Shown: positions 25,855 to 34,620 of the stretch, one piece after another
Layout of the letters: each line of letters begins with the position of its first letter
How positions within the stretch are numbered: the first letter of the stretch is position 1
DNA from: Brevibacillus brevis
GTDB lineage: Bacteria > Bacillota > Bacilli > Brevibacillales > Brevibacillaceae
Length of the DNA: 64,000 nt
Assembly (NCBI RefSeq): GCF_900637055.1
Contig: NZ_LR134338.1
Coordinates: 3,606,001 to 3,670,000 of the forward strand
Direction of reading: 5' to 3'
Translations under genes and position numbers: made by a program
The notes under the pieces: model-generated
Database searches by the model: none
Seen by the model: only the letters and a program-made list of their open reading frames with translations
What the model was told of the DNA's origin: nothing

Positions 25855-26457
25855 TTATCCCAGCTTCCGGTTGGACTTATCTCCTAGTTTCCGTTCGTTT
25901 CCTGAAAGAAGATTGCGGATATTATTATAATGACGAATGTAAGCAAAGATTGCGATCGCCAAGCTCGCCCAAATAAAGGAAACAGGTTTGTCCAACAAGT
26001 AAAGGGTAAATGGAATAACCGTTACGATAACCAATGATCCTAATGAAACAAATCGAGTGATCGCAATGACGATGACAGCCAACACGGCAGCGATCAAAAA
26101 TGCCAAGGGAGAAAACCCTAACACGACACCCAGCGTGGTCGCAATGCCTTTTCCCCCCCGGAATCCAAAAAAGATCGGCCAATTGTGACCGGCGATAACA
26201 AACAAGCCTGCCACTGCATACGCTGCCGGGTCCCCTGTCATCAGGTGAGTCAGTCCCATCGCAGCTATTCCTTTTAATGCATCAAGAAGGAGAACGGCAA
26301 TGCCGGGGCCTTTTCCTAACACCCTTAGGGTATTGGTTGCACCGGCATTTCCGCTGCCATGAGAACGTATGTCAATTCCTGCGACTTTTTTGGCGATAAG
26401 ATAGCTAAAGCTAATAGAACCGATTAAATAGCTAAGCACCCAGGATAATAACACCAT
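25855..26457 (-). CDS. plsY: Acyl-phosphate:glycerol-3-phosphate acyltransferase PlsY
   Basis: Integral membrane enzyme that transfers an acyl group from acyl-phosphate to glycerol 3-phosphate, the first acylation in phospholipid synthesis. 200 residues, about five membrane helices, with the three conserved loops GSISFSYLIAK followed by IDIRSHGSGNAGATNTLRVLG, GHNWPIFFGFRGGKGIATT, and YIRHYNNIRNLLSG. Preceded by der and followed by gpsA, whose product is its substrate. Confidence 0.95.
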   Translation of the reverse strand: MVLLSWVLSYLIGSISFSYLIAKKVAGIDIRSHGSGNAGATNTLRVLGKGPGIAVLLLDALKGIAAMGLTHLMTGDPAAYAVAGLFVIAGHNWPIFFGFRGGKGIATTLGVVLGFSPLAFLIAAVLAVIVIAITRFVSLGSLVIVTVIPFTLYLLDKPVSFIWASLAIAIFAYIRHYNNIRNLLSGNERKLGDKSNRKLG

Positions 26458-26472
26458 GGCGTTTTTCTCTCC

Positions 26473-27786
26473 CTACGTTTTTTTCCGTGTCCAGATTCTA
26501 ACTGGTGTGCCTTCAAATACAAAGGCTTCACGGATCTTGTTCTCTATGTAACGTTCATAGGAGAAGTGCATAAGTTCCGGATCGTTCACAAACAGAATGA
26601 ACGTCGGTGGTTTCACTGTTGCCTGTGTCGCGTAGTTGATCTTCAAGCGTTTGCCGCGATCAGATGGTGGAGGTGTACGGATCGTCGCATCTGTTACCAA
26701 ATCATTGAGAACCGCGGTAGGAATGCGCATCGCATGTGCTTGAGCTACTTCATTGACCTTCGGTAGAATTGTATGGACACGTTGCTTCGATTTTGCAGAC
26801 ACATACATGATCGGAGCGTAATCCAGGTATTTAAATTCTTCGCGGATCAATTCTGTGAAGCGTTGCATCGTTTTGTCGTCTTTTTCAATAGCATCCCATT
26901 TGTTCACGATAATAATGACCCCACGGCCAGCCTCATGTGCATAACCCGCGATCTTCTTATCCTGCTCGATAATGCCCTCTTCCCCGTTAATGACAACAAG
27001 AACGACATCGGAATCTTCAATGGAACGCATCGCACGCATCACACTGTATTTTTCCGTTGTTTCATACACTTTTCCACGCTTGCGCATACCTGCCGTATCT
27101 ACGAGAACGTAGCTTTGGCCATCACGCTCAAATGGCGTGTCGATCGCATCACGGGTCGTTCCGGCAACATCACTGACAATGACTCGCTCTTCACCGAGAA
27201 TCGCATTCGTCAAGGAAGACTTCCCGACGTTTGGACGACCGATGATGGATACACGAATAACATCGTCTCTTTTCTCTTCGTCATCCTCTGCTGGGAAATG
27301 CTGAACCACTTCCTCCAGCATATCGCCCAGGCCAAGGCCATGGCTACCAGAAACAGGGAATGGCTCGCCCAGACCCAAGGAATAAAAATCGTAAATATCC
27401 GCACGCATTTCCGGATTATCCGCTTTGTTCACCGCGAGTACGACAGGTTTTCCTGTCCGATTCAGCATCCGTGACAGTTCAACGTCCGCATCTGTCACAC
27501 CTGTGCGGCTATCTGCAATCATAATGATGACATCTGCTTCGTCAATCGCGAGCTCTGCCTGGTAACGCATCTGTGTAAGAATCTCGTCGGTCTCGCCAAA
27601 CTCAATTCCACCGGTATCAATCACATGGAAAGTATGCGTTAACCATTCACCTTTCCCGTACAGGCGGTCACGGGTTACTCCCGGCATATCCTCCACGATC
27701 GCGACTCGTTCGCCAATCAATCTGTTAAAAATCGTGGACTTCCCCACGTTGGGTCTCCCCACAATGGCTACCACTGGTAATCCCAT
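26473..27786 (-). CDS. der: Ribosome assembly GTPase Der (EngA)
   Basis: Essential double GTPase for 50S assembly. 437 residues from ATG 27786, matching the family. First G domain: G1 GRPNVGKST at 10-18, [13 protein letters not shown] and NKAD. Second: [10 protein letters not shown] near 183, [17 protein letters not shown] and NKWD. A KH-like domain forms the last 90 residues. A GTG 12 bases upstream is an alternative start. Followed by plsY at 15 bases. Confidence 0.96.
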   Translation of the reverse strand: MGLPVVAIVGRPNVGKSTIFNRLIGERVAIVEDMPGVTRDRLYGKGEWLTHTFHVIDTGGIEFGETDEILTQMRYQAELAIDEADVIIMIADSRTGVTDADVELSRMLNRTGKPVVLAVNKADNPEMRADIYDFYSLGLGEPFPVSGSHGLGLGDMLEEVVQHFPAEDDEEKRDDVIRVSIIGRPNVGKSSLTNAILGEERVIVSDVAGTTRDAIDTPFERDGQSYVLVDTAGMRKRGKVYETTEKYSVMRAMRSIEDSDVVLVVINGEEGIIEQDKKIAGYAHEAGRGVIIIVNKWDAIEKDDKTMQRFTELIREEFKYLDYAPIMYVSAKSKQRVHTILPKVNEVAQAHAMRIPTAVLNDLVTDATIRTPPPSDRGKRLKINYATQATVKPPTFILFVNDPELMHFSYERYIENKIREAFVFEGTPVRIWTRKKT

Positions 27787-27839
27787 AATCAACAACACTC
27801 TCTCTCATTTACGTTTTGACTAGCTAATCATACCATACA

Positions 27840-28022
27840 CTACTTATGCCGAACAATGATAAGGGTATCGTCGCTCACTTCATGCACCATCGCGTCCAGT
27901 ATCTTTTCCAGCGTGAAAGCTGTTTGTTGCATCTTCTCCGTAGTAGACTCGATAAAAATCGGGACACCACCCGCAATCCTGTCTTTGTTCGTCGTAATCA
28001 CCGCCAAGATGGATCCTGTCAT
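27840..28022 (-). CDS. Small YIEGIA-associated protein
   Basis: A 60-residue protein (MTGSILAVITTNKDRIAGGVPIF...) with an alpha/beta pattern and no membrane segment. It follows the YIEGIA-family gene by 3 bases, behind AAAAAGGAGCTG. Small proteins of this type are annotated as the capping subunit for YIEGIA proteins and are linked to spore envelope assembly. The role here rests on that association, not on a motif. Confidence 0.7.
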   Translation of the reverse strand: MTGSILAVITTNKDRIAGGVPIFIESTTEKMQQTAFTLEKILDAMVHEVSDDTLIIVRHK

Positions 28023-28025
28023 GGC

Positions 28026-28931
28026 CTACAGCTCCTTTTTCACGATTCTAGTCTTCGTTGGCATTCGGAAGACGCTTTCGAGAATCGGGACTGCACGAAT
28101 GACGGACGTTGCGCGTTCCAAATTTTTTTCTTGCGGCAATAAAAATACACCCAGTCTCCCTGACTGTATATCACGTTTTACCAGCGGTGTTAGTGATGGC
28201 TCTCCCGTATCTGTATAAACGCCAAGCTGCGTCGCGACATCGTGCAAAATCGCTTGCCGCTGTCCTGGGTGGGCAATTGTGACTTTGGCATTGGCATCCC
28301 TCGGCGTCAAAATAAAGCCTACACCTTGCTCACGTATGATCTCTTGGGCATCTGCCAACCCGACGTTCATGATGTAAATATCGTTGACATACAAGTCTTT
28401 TCCATCCACTCTCACTTCGCCCGGCTCGATCTCTGCAATCAGCGACAGTGTTTTTCCAGAGCGCAGCTTGCGAGAGATCATCAGGGCGATGACACCCGCA
28501 ATGACACCCCCCCACCAATGAAAAAGGATGGTAGCCGTCGTTGTCACCAAAGAGGTAAACATGACCATGTAATTGCGTCCCTCAAACACCATTGCGATTC
28601 CTTCGATATAAGGGCCACCACGGGGCACCAGCTCTTGCTTATCAATCTCCGTGAGCGTAGTGCGTTCCATGTTCCTGACATCGCGAAATTGTTGAGCCGC
28701 CACCGTCAAAAATGTCACTGCCGTGTAATTCTCCTTGAGCAGCGCAGGAATCGCTAACGCTCCGAGCGCGGATGCGATAACCCCAAGTGAAACGTGAATA
28801 ATTTTTCCGTGAGGATAGGTTGGATATTGTCGATAATCTGTTCGCAAAAGATGAATCCGGCACATAATGCCGAACAGGAAGCCCAGAACTAAAGGAAAAA
28901 CATATTCATAAGCTAGCAATTCCTTCAACAC
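28026..28931 (-). CDS. YIEGIA-family membrane protein
   Basis: A 301-residue protein with N-terminal membrane helices (LLAYEYVFPLVLGFLFGIM, then a helix near 47-65) and a second pair around residues 122-155, and a C-terminal cytosolic domain. It contains the name motif YIEGIA in RGGPYIEGIAMVFEGRNYM. The family is restricted to spore formers; in B. subtilis the relative in this locus takes part in spore envelope formation. Start GTG 28931 chosen because AGGTG precedes it. A TTG at 28985 would overlap the neighbour by 47 bases. Confidence 0.82.
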   Translation of the reverse strand: MLKELLAYEYVFPLVLGFLFGIMCRIHLLRTDYRQYPTYPHGKIIHVSLGVIASALGALAIPALLKENYTAVTFLTVAAQQFRDVRNMERTTLTEIDKQELVPRGGPYIEGIAMVFEGRNYMVMFTSLVTTTATILFHWWGGVIAGVIALMISRKLRSGKTLSLIAEIEPGEVRVDGKDLYVNDIYIMNVGLADAQEIIREQGVGFILTPRDANAKVTIAHPGQRQAILHDVATQLGVYTDTGEPSLTPLVKRDIQSGRLGVFLLPQEKNLERATSVIRAVPILESVFRMPTKTRIVKKEL

Positions 28932-28938
28932 CCTAGCG

Positions 28939-29574
28939 TCACCTGCCCGTATCGGAATGGGAAGACTCTGTTTCTGTTCTGCCAAGGATACGACGAATCG
29001 CAGACCAGACTAAGCTGACGAGAGCCCATAGTGATAGGCTACTCCACAGCAGATCTTGTGCATACTCCGATCCCCAGTGACAGGAACCTGACATTTTCCA
29101 AAAATACAGCGAATGAATCGCATCTGCGAGCGGCATGGAGAGCGTGAGCTGAAACAGCTGTCCCAGATAGGTTCTGCTCATCAAAAAAATCGTACTGACT
29201 CCAACAGCGGGTACGATGATCCTCTCATCCCAAAACAGCAAGATCGGATCGGTAAAAAACAGCCAGCGCAGCCAAAATAGCAAAAGGGCCGTTGCCAGCG
29301 CACTCAGCAAGTACAATCTGCGTATTTTGGACGTGAGCTTAGTGTAAAGGATGATGCTTGCGATCAGTGGCAATATCGTTCCACTTAGACTAACTTGAAT
29401 CGGGGCAAAATAGATTTCCCAGCTAACAAACGTACAAATTAAAAATGCGCTGATCACTGCGAGCACTCGTCTGCGTTCCATCTTCATGTTTCGCAGCTGC
29501 AAGTCAAAGCTTCCCATCCAGACAAGACAAAGCAAAGACCACTGGATAAGGATCGCAACGGTTCCCTCGTTCAT
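28939..29574 (-). CDS. Multi-spanning membrane protein, YphA-like
   Basis: A 211-residue protein with about six hydrophobic helices and a short charged tail ending ETESSHSDTGR. No catalytic motif is visible. Position upstream of the YIEGIA gene and downstream of fni equals YphA in B. subtilis, whose function is not established. Start at 29574 (MNEGTVAILI) behind GAGGAG. Confidence 0.78.
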   Translation of the reverse strand: MNEGTVAILIQWSLLCLVWMGSFDLQLRNMKMERRRVLAVISAFLICTFVSWEIYFAPIQVSLSGTILPLIASIILYTKLTSKIRRLYLLSALATALLLFWLRWLFFTDPILLFWDERIIVPAVGVSTIFLMSRTYLGQLFQLTLSMPLADAIHSLYFWKMSGSCHWGSEYAQDLLWSSLSLWALVSLVWSAIRRILGRTETESSHSDTGR

Positions 29575-29659
29575 GTTCATCTCCTCAAAATGATGGTTGT
29601 CTCCCCCAAAAGTATGCCTCAACCAAGGAAATTTCATGAATCGAATGCTCGTCCACTAC

Positions 29660-30712
29660 CTAACGTTGCGCCAGTCTCTCCAATTGCATGTGACGAAGCC
29701 TGGCTCTCTCTGCTGTTTTTCCCGTGATCATAACAGGAGTACAAACGGCGTCATCCAACCCTTTCATTCCTAGCACCGTCATCGCCACACGTATCTGATG
29801 ATGCCATCTGTCGACGGTAGACAAGCATTCTTCCAGAGATTCGCGTTGAACCAGACGCAGCATTGCCCCTGCCATCCCGACAGCGGAGGCGCCTAAAGAA
29901 GCGGCTTTGACTACATCTAGTCCATGACGAACACCGCCTGTTGCTATATACGACATTCCCGGATGACCGACAGCATTCGCTTCCAGCAAGCTTTCCACCG
30001 TCGTGAATCCCCAATCCTCGAACATGACGTGAGGATGTTCACTTCGCATATTTTCGACTTGAGCAAAATTTGTTCCGCCTCTTCCACCCACATCGATTGT
30101 TCTGATCCCGATTTCTATGAGCTTCTCGATTGATTCCTTCGCCATGCCAAAACCGACTTCTTTGACAATAACCGGCACATCCAGGCTCTCCCTGATCGCT
30201 TGAATCCTGTCGAGATAGCCGCGAAAATCCCGATCCCCCTCAGGCATCAACAGCTCTTGCATGACATTCAGATGGATTTGCAGTCCGTTCGCTTCTATCA
30301 TCTCCACTGCTGCTATTGCCTGCTCCACTGTCGCCTCCGCCCCCACATTTGCAAATAAAATCCCCTGTGGATGTTCCCTTCTGACAATCCGATAACTATC
30401 CGTAACATCTGGATCACGCAGAGCTGCCATTTGGGAGCCGACAGCCATAGCCAGATTGCGTTCCCTCGCAATGATCGCCAGTTTTTGATTGATCTGCGTA
30501 GTCCCACCAGCCCCACCTGTCATCGCATTAATCATGATCGGTGAGGAGAGTCGCAAGGATGCGATCTCGGTGTCCAGTGAGGTTTCAGCAAACGCTGCAT
30601 TCGGCAAGCTGTTCGGAACAAAGCTGACATCATCAAAGCTATTCGCACCGTCTTCCCCAGTGACAAGGGCATTTCGAATATGGTCCAGTTTTCTAATCGA
30701 ACGACGATCCAT
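29660..30712 (-). CDS. fni: Type 2 isopentenyl-diphosphate isomerase
   Basis: FMN- and NADPH-dependent enzyme interconverting isopentenyl and dimethylallyl diphosphate, feeding isoprenoids such as the heptaprenyl chain. 350 residues with RKLDHI near the start, INAMTGGAGGTTQIN near 63, GSQMAAL, NVGAEATVEQA, the HLNVMQELLMPEGDRDF loop, IVKEVGFGMA and TGGVRHGLDVVKAASLGA. ATG 30712 behind AGGAGGGG. Single gene after rpsA-like. Confidence 0.95.
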   Translation of the reverse strand: MDRRSIRKLDHIRNALVTGEDGANSFDDVSFVPNSLPNAAFAETSLDTEIASLRLSSPIMINAMTGGAGGTTQINQKLAIIARERNLAMAVGSQMAALRDPDVTDSYRIVRREHPQGILFANVGAEATVEQAIAAVEMIEANGLQIHLNVMQELLMPEGDRDFRGYLDRIQAIRESLDVPVIVKEVGFGMAKESIEKLIEIGIRTIDVGGRGGTNFAQVENMRSEHPHVMFEDWGFTTVESLLEANAVGHPGMSYIATGGVRHGLDVVKAASLGASAVGMAGAMLRLVQRESLEECLSTVDRWHHQIRVAMTVLGMKGLDDAVCTPVMITGKTAERARLRHMQLERLAQR

Positions 30713-30739
30713 TGTACCCCTCCTAGACTTTCACTCCCA

Positions 30740-30768
30740 GAAAAAAGGGATACGCCAGAGCGTATCCC
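30740..30768 (-). terminator. Terminator after the S1 gene
   Basis: Stem GGGATACGC/GCGTATCCC followed by six T on the minus strand. Confidence 0.85.
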
Positions 30769-30787
30769 CATGAATCCTACTTTTCTC

Positions 30788-31960
30788 TTACTTGAACTTG
30801 TCTTTCAGATCACCGAACAACTCGCCCAATGTCACGCCCATTGGTTGGTTGTTTTCTTGTGTGAATTGTTGCTGTTCACGCTTGCTCGCACGTTCTGCCT
30901 GCTCCACACGATCTTCTTCTACTGCACGGATGCTGAGGCTAATGCGCTGTTCTTGCGGAACAACATCCAAAACTTTCACCTGTACTTCTTGGCCCTCTTT
31001 CAACACCTCACTCGGTGTATTCACCCGGCGGTTTGCAATTTGGGAGATGTGTACGAGGCCTTCGATTCCAGGAGCCAGCTCAATAAATGCACCGAAGGAC
31101 ACCAAACGTTTTACCGTTCCATTCAAAATAGAGCCCGCTTTGAAATCTTCTGCAACGTTCGCCCAAGGTCCTGCTTGCGTTTCCTTGATGCTAAGGCCAA
31201 TGCGTTCGTTTTCACGGTCAATTTTGAGGACCTTCACTTGTACTTTGTCGCCTTCTTTCACGACATCGGACGGCTTATCTACACGGTTCCAAGCAAGTTC
31301 AGATACGTGAACCAATCCATCAACACCACCGATATCCACGAATACGCCGAAATCGGTCATGCGCTGAACCGTTCCTTCCAATACTTGACCCACTTGGATC
31401 TTATCCATAATGGATTGCTTTTGCACTTTTGCTTCGTCTTCCAAAACCGCTTTGTGGGAAAGGATGACTTTATTCTTTTCCTTATCCATTTCTACTACTT
31501 TCAAAGCCAACGTCTTGCCTTTGTAATCGGAGAAATCTTCAACGAAATGACGCTCTACCATGGAAGCCGGAATGAAGCCGCGAACGCCTACATCAACAAC
31601 CAGTCCGCCCTTCACTACTTCTTTCACGGTCGCTTCGATGATTTCACCCGCTTGCATTTTTTGCTCAAGATCAGACCAAGAGGATTCCATCGCTACGGCT
31701 TTCTTGGAAACAACGAGTTCTTCTTTCTCGTCGTTTAGCTTGATGACTTTCACTTCGAAAGTATCACCAACCGCTACTACATCAGATACCTTTTCAACAT
31801 GCAGTGGAGACAGTTCGCTGATAGGAATCAGACCATCGTACTTGTAGCCTAGATCTACAAGCGCTTGTTTGTCCTCAACTTTTGTTACGGTCGCTTTTAC
31901 GACATCTCCTACGGAAATGGTTGTTGCATCCGTCAAGCTTACGTTCGTTTCTTCCATCAT
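30788..31960 (-). CDS. Ribosomal protein S1 homologue (YpfD type)
   Basis: 390 residues with four S1 RNA-binding repeats, each beginning VGD/VGQ-like: about residues 17-88, 100-175, 187-258 and 272-345 (VGDVVKATVTKVEDKQALVDLG; GEIIEATVKEVVKGGLVVDVG; GQVLEGTVQRMTDFGVFVDIGG; GSILNGTVKRLVSFGAFIELA). Low-GC bacteria carry this short form rather than the six-repeat S1 of E. coli. Its role in B. subtilis is not essential for translation. GGAGGTC precedes ATG 31960; ATG 31957 is also possible. Confidence 0.93.
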   Translation of the reverse strand: MMEETNVSLTDATTISVGDVVKATVTKVEDKQALVDLGYKYDGLIPISELSPLHVEKVSDVVAVGDTFEVKVIKLNDEKEELVVSKKAVAMESSWSDLEQKMQAGEIIEATVKEVVKGGLVVDVGVRGFIPASMVERHFVEDFSDYKGKTLALKVVEMDKEKNKVILSHKAVLEDEAKVQKQSIMDKIQVGQVLEGTVQRMTDFGVFVDIGGVDGLVHVSELAWNRVDKPSDVVKEGDKVQVKVLKIDRENERIGLSIKETQAGPWANVAEDFKAGSILNGTVKRLVSFGAFIELAPGIEGLVHISQIANRRVNTPSEVLKEGQEVQVKVLDVVPQEQRISLSIRAVEEDRVEQAERASKREQQQFTQENNQPMGVTLGELFGDLKDKFK

Positions 31961-32006
31961 TCAAAAGACCTCCTTAATACCATCCAGTCCCAAACGTCTA
32001 TGTACA

Positions 32007-32022
32007 GGTTGTGTACAACCTT
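32007..32022. promoter_or_regulatory. Palindrome upstream of the S1 gene
   Basis: AGGTTGT-GT-ACAACCT, seven-base perfect arms, about 50 bases before the S1 homologue start. TGTACA occurs twice within and beside it. Could be a protein-binding site or a hairpin in the leader; the regulator is unknown. Confidence 0.35.
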
Positions 32023-32145
32023 ACTACACGAAGCGGGAGCATGTATATTTTTAACTGTCGCCTGAAGGCTGGCAGTTAGTACTGATGAAGCCAGTAAGTT
32101 CCAGCAAATTTAGTATTCGTCCCTTTCGCAATTCTATACCGTTTG

Positions 32146-32739
32146 CTAAGAGAGATGCTGGTTCCGTAATTGCTTGATGTGCTCCATAATCAGATCGCTC
32201 GCTTCCTTCAACGTATCAGCGCTTGCTTTGGCCTCGCGCAGTTGAGTCAGATCGATCGGTTTACCGTAAACGATCATAATGGAACGAAACGGTCGATATG
32301 GCCCGATAATGGCTACCGGAATGACCGCGGCTTCTGACTTGAGAGCAAACATCGCCACACCCGGCATTGCTTCCCCTGGTTCCCCTGTTTTGCTACGGGT
32401 TCCCTCTGGAAAGATTCCAAAGATTTTTCCATCTTCCAGCAATTTGAGAGTCGTGCGAATGGCCGCACGATCTCCTGCACCCCGTTTGACCGGAAATGCA
32501 CCAAATTTGGTAATCAAAAAGGATAAGACCGGAATTTTGAAAAGCTCTTCTTTGGCCATGAAATGAACCTGACGCTCGATACCACTCCCGAGAAGGGGTG
32601 GATCCCACAAAGAAATATGGTTGGCACAAAGGATCACTGGGCCTTCCTTAGGTATATGTTCACGCCCGATCACTTGCCAACGAAAGACAAGCGAAAAAAT
32701 GATGCGGAAAAAACCTCTGAATAAACGATAGTAACTCAA
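32146..32739 (-). CDS. plsC: 1-acyl-sn-glycerol-3-phosphate acyltransferase PlsC
   Basis: Second acylation of phosphatidic acid synthesis. 197 residues with an N-terminal membrane segment, the catalytic NHISLWD (NHX4D) motif near residue 40, FPVKRG near 82, the EGTRS substrate-binding motif in FPEGTRSKTG near 115, and VIPVAIIG near 138. The start is TTG 32739, overlapping the cmk stop (TTGA), with GGGAGAG 8 bases upstream. Confidence 0.93.
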   Translation of the reverse strand: MSYYRLFRGFFRIIFSLVFRWQVIGREHIPKEGPVILCANHISLWDPPLLGSGIERQVHFMAKEELFKIPVLSFLITKFGAFPVKRGAGDRAAIRTTLKLLEDGKIFGIFPEGTRSKTGEPGEAMPGVAMFALKSEAAVIPVAIIGPYRPFRSIMIVYGKPIDLTQLREAKASADTLKEASDLIMEHIKQLRNQHLS

Positions 32740-33407
32740 TGGGTTGACTCTCCCGTTCGCTCGCAGATTTGCAAGATGCGATCGACCACCTGATCAATGG
32801 TCATTCCTGTTGTGTCTACCAAAACGGCATCTTCCGCCTGGCGCAACGGTGCTACTTCTCTCTGCATGTCCCGTCGATCTCGCTCTTCGATTTCTTTTTC
32901 CAGCTCAGCCAAGTCGGTCTGGGTACCTTTTGCGAGTAGTTCCTTCCAGCGGCGTTCTGCACGCTCTTGGATGGAGGCCGTCAGAAATATCTTCACATCT
33001 GCATCTGGCAAAACATGCGTACCGATATCTCTCCCGTCCATGACGACATTGCCTTGAGTAGCCAATCGTCGCTGGAGCACAAGCATTTGTTCACGTACGG
33101 AACCGTAGCTCGCAACAATGGAGGCGTACTGGCTCACTTCTGTGGAACGTATCCAGCTTGTGACATCGATTTCATTCCAGTATACATGTTGCTGTCCGTT
33201 TTCCCGAATCAGGTGAATCTTGTTTTTTTGCAAAAGTTCGGAAACTGCAGACTCATCGTTGATAGGGAGCTGATGATGGTGGACTGCCCAAGCGAGGGCA
33301 CGATACATGGCACCCGTGTCAATGTACACGTATTCCAGTTGTCCCGCTACTTTTTGGGCGACAGTACTTTTGCCTGCTCCCGCTGGTCCATCAATGGCAA
33401 TGTTCAT
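32736..33407 (-). CDS. cmk: Cytidylate kinase Cmk
   Basis: Phosphorylates CMP and dCMP. 223 residues: P-loop IDGPAGAGKSTVAQ at 4-17, YIDTGAMYRALA near 30, MDGRDIGTHVLP near 103, and RAERRWKEL with the lid arginines. Order cmk-plsC-rpsA is common in low-GC Gram-positives. No gene separates it from the terminator at 33444-33474. Confidence 0.95.
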   Translation of the reverse strand: MNIAIDGPAGAGKSTVAQKVAGQLEYVYIDTGAMYRALAWAVHHHQLPINDESAVSELLQKNKIHLIRENGQQHVYWNEIDVTSWIRSTEVSQYASIVASYGSVREQMLVLQRRLATQGNVVMDGRDIGTHVLPDADVKIFLTASIQERAERRWKELLAKGTQTDLAELEKEIEERDRRDMQREVAPLRQAEDAVLVDTTGMTIDQVVDRILQICERTGESTH

Positions 33408-33443
33408 TACTTCTCACCTGCTATGTACGTTAGTTCGGATGGG

Positions 33444-33474
33444 AATAAAACAAGAAAAGCTTCTGTCGAAGCCC
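33444..33474 (-). terminator. Probable terminator after the YpfB-like gene
   Basis: Stem GCTTC/GAAGC with GACA loop and a T-rich tract with interruptions. Short stem, so moderate confidence. The 206-base gap here (33408-33613) also has a second hairpin (CGGTCT/AGACCG) but no credible gene. Confidence 0.5.
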
Positions 33475-33613
33475 TTTCCCATTCTTTGTGTGATGAAAAA
33501 CGATATGGCGTTTTTCGAATTTGGCTGTGACCACTAGCGGTCTAAAAAACGATCCAAGACCGTTTTCTATGTTATCTATAATAGTACCATAGTATGGAAG
33601 CATGCGCAAACCC

Positions 33614-33796
33614 TTAGGGCTCTCTGGACACGCCTTCCAAGCGCTCTGTTTCGATTAATACGAGTCTTGCGGGTACGTACTGAATGAGGACTTCGCCTAT
33701 AGTCAGTACAATCGCACATACGACAATTCCAATCATGATGCCTTTTTCTACGCGTTTGGAAATGCTGCGAAAACGATCGTTGTACTGACTGGTCAA
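33614..33796 (-). CDS. Small membrane protein, YpfB-like
   Basis: A short gene after the PilZ gene, encoding one membrane helix (IMIGIVVCAIVLTIGEVLIQYV) with a basic N-terminal region and a tail ending RLEGVSREP. Start set at TTG 33796, giving 60 residues, 9 bases after GAGGAA; TTG 33832 and GTG 33805 are alternatives. It matches YpfB of B. subtilis by position and size. Function unknown. Confidence 0.65.
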   Translation of the reverse strand: MTSQYNDRFRSISKRVEKGIMIGIVVCAIVLTIGEVLIQYVPARLVLIETERLEGVSREP

Positions 33797-33821
33797 TAGG
33801 GTCACTTCCTCTGATGAAGCG

Positions 33822-34505
33822 TCAATCCACAACGCCTTTTTTGCGAAGCTCTAGCTGTCTCTCGTAACACGCTCTAACCACTTTTGCCCGATCTTGCTCA
33901 CTGATTTGGGTGAACTTACCCGAAATCCATTGGTGCAAACCTTTTTCTTCTGCCGGTTTTTGTCTGACGATTTCCATCACAACAAAAGCGTGTTGAACCT
34001 GTCCACTTTTACTTGGAAGGGAAATCCAAACGTGCAAGTTGTCTTTTTCCTTCAAATGATAGCTTTCCTCACAGCTAAAAGACAGACCACCACCGCTGAT
34101 ATCCAGCGTTCGTGCCAGAAAATGATAGCGTCGAATCGGATCATCCAGTTTGACTGCGATGTCTACCGTGGTGTCAATTCTCAAGTAGTTTCGTCGCTGT
34201 GTGCGCACAATCTCCTCTTTGACCGGCAGTTGCAAAAGCAGTACAGGAATGTGATTGCTTTGCCTGCCGACAATCGCAGTGCGGAATTCATAGCGTGAAC
34301 CATCCTCGCCAACATACCAAACCAAGCATTCCGTCCCTGGTTGAAATATCCCAGTCCGTCCAGTGTTTTCGCAGGTTGGCAGCTCAATGGAAGCTACATC
34401 ATCCTTCAAATCAGCCACACGGCTTTTGAAAGTTTGCAGTTCCGTTTCTTCTGAGGAACTCGTGAAGTTTAGTCTTATTGTTTGTCCAATTCGTGGAAGC
34501 ATCAT
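33822..34505 (-). CDS. PilZ-domain c-di-GMP receptor (YpfA/MotI type)
   Basis: A 227-residue protein with an N-terminal YcgR-like domain and a C-terminal PilZ domain. The c-di-GMP signature is present: RRNYLR (RxxxR) near 105 and DISGGGLSF (DxSxxG) near 137. In B. subtilis, MotI at this locus acts as a clutch on the flagellar stator when c-di-GMP is bound. The start at 34505 has GGAGG 12 bases upstream, slightly long. Confidence 0.88.
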   Translation of the reverse strand: MMLPRIGQTIRLNFTSSSEETELQTFKSRVADLKDDVASIELPTCENTGRTGIFQPGTECLVWYVGEDGSRYEFRTAIVGRQSNHIPVLLLQLPVKEEIVRTQRRNYLRIDTTVDIAVKLDDPIRRYHFLARTLDISGGGLSFSCEESYHLKEKDNLHVWISLPSKSGQVQHAFVVMEIVRQKPAEEKGLHQWISGKFTQISEQDRAKVVRACYERQLELRKKGVVD

Positions 34506-34575
34506 AAAGTAAATGTTCCTCCCCTTCCCTATCACCCTTTCCATTATATACCCTTTTGTTTCGAATCAGCAAATA

Positions 34576-34604
34576 GGGAAAGCCGCTAAAAAACTAGCTT
34601 TCCC
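34576..34604 (-). terminator. Hairpin after ypeB
   Basis: Stem GGGAAAGC/GCTTTCCC. The tract after it on the minus strand (TATTT) is weak; on the plus strand it is followed by a long T run. It lies just after ypeB, so it is read here as its terminator. Confidence 0.45.
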
Positions 34605-34620
34605 CATGTTTTTTTAAACA

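Noticed and set aside
30680-31738. Long plus-strand reading frame (352 codons) opposite the S1 homologue gene
   Set aside because: It is antisense to a gene with four clear S1 domains, has no ribosome site, and its composition (many Phe, His and Cys) is typical of a shadow frame.
33475-33613. Small genes in the gap between cmk and the YpfB-like gene
   Set aside because: Only frames of under 20 codons without ribosome sites are seen; the gap holds hairpins.
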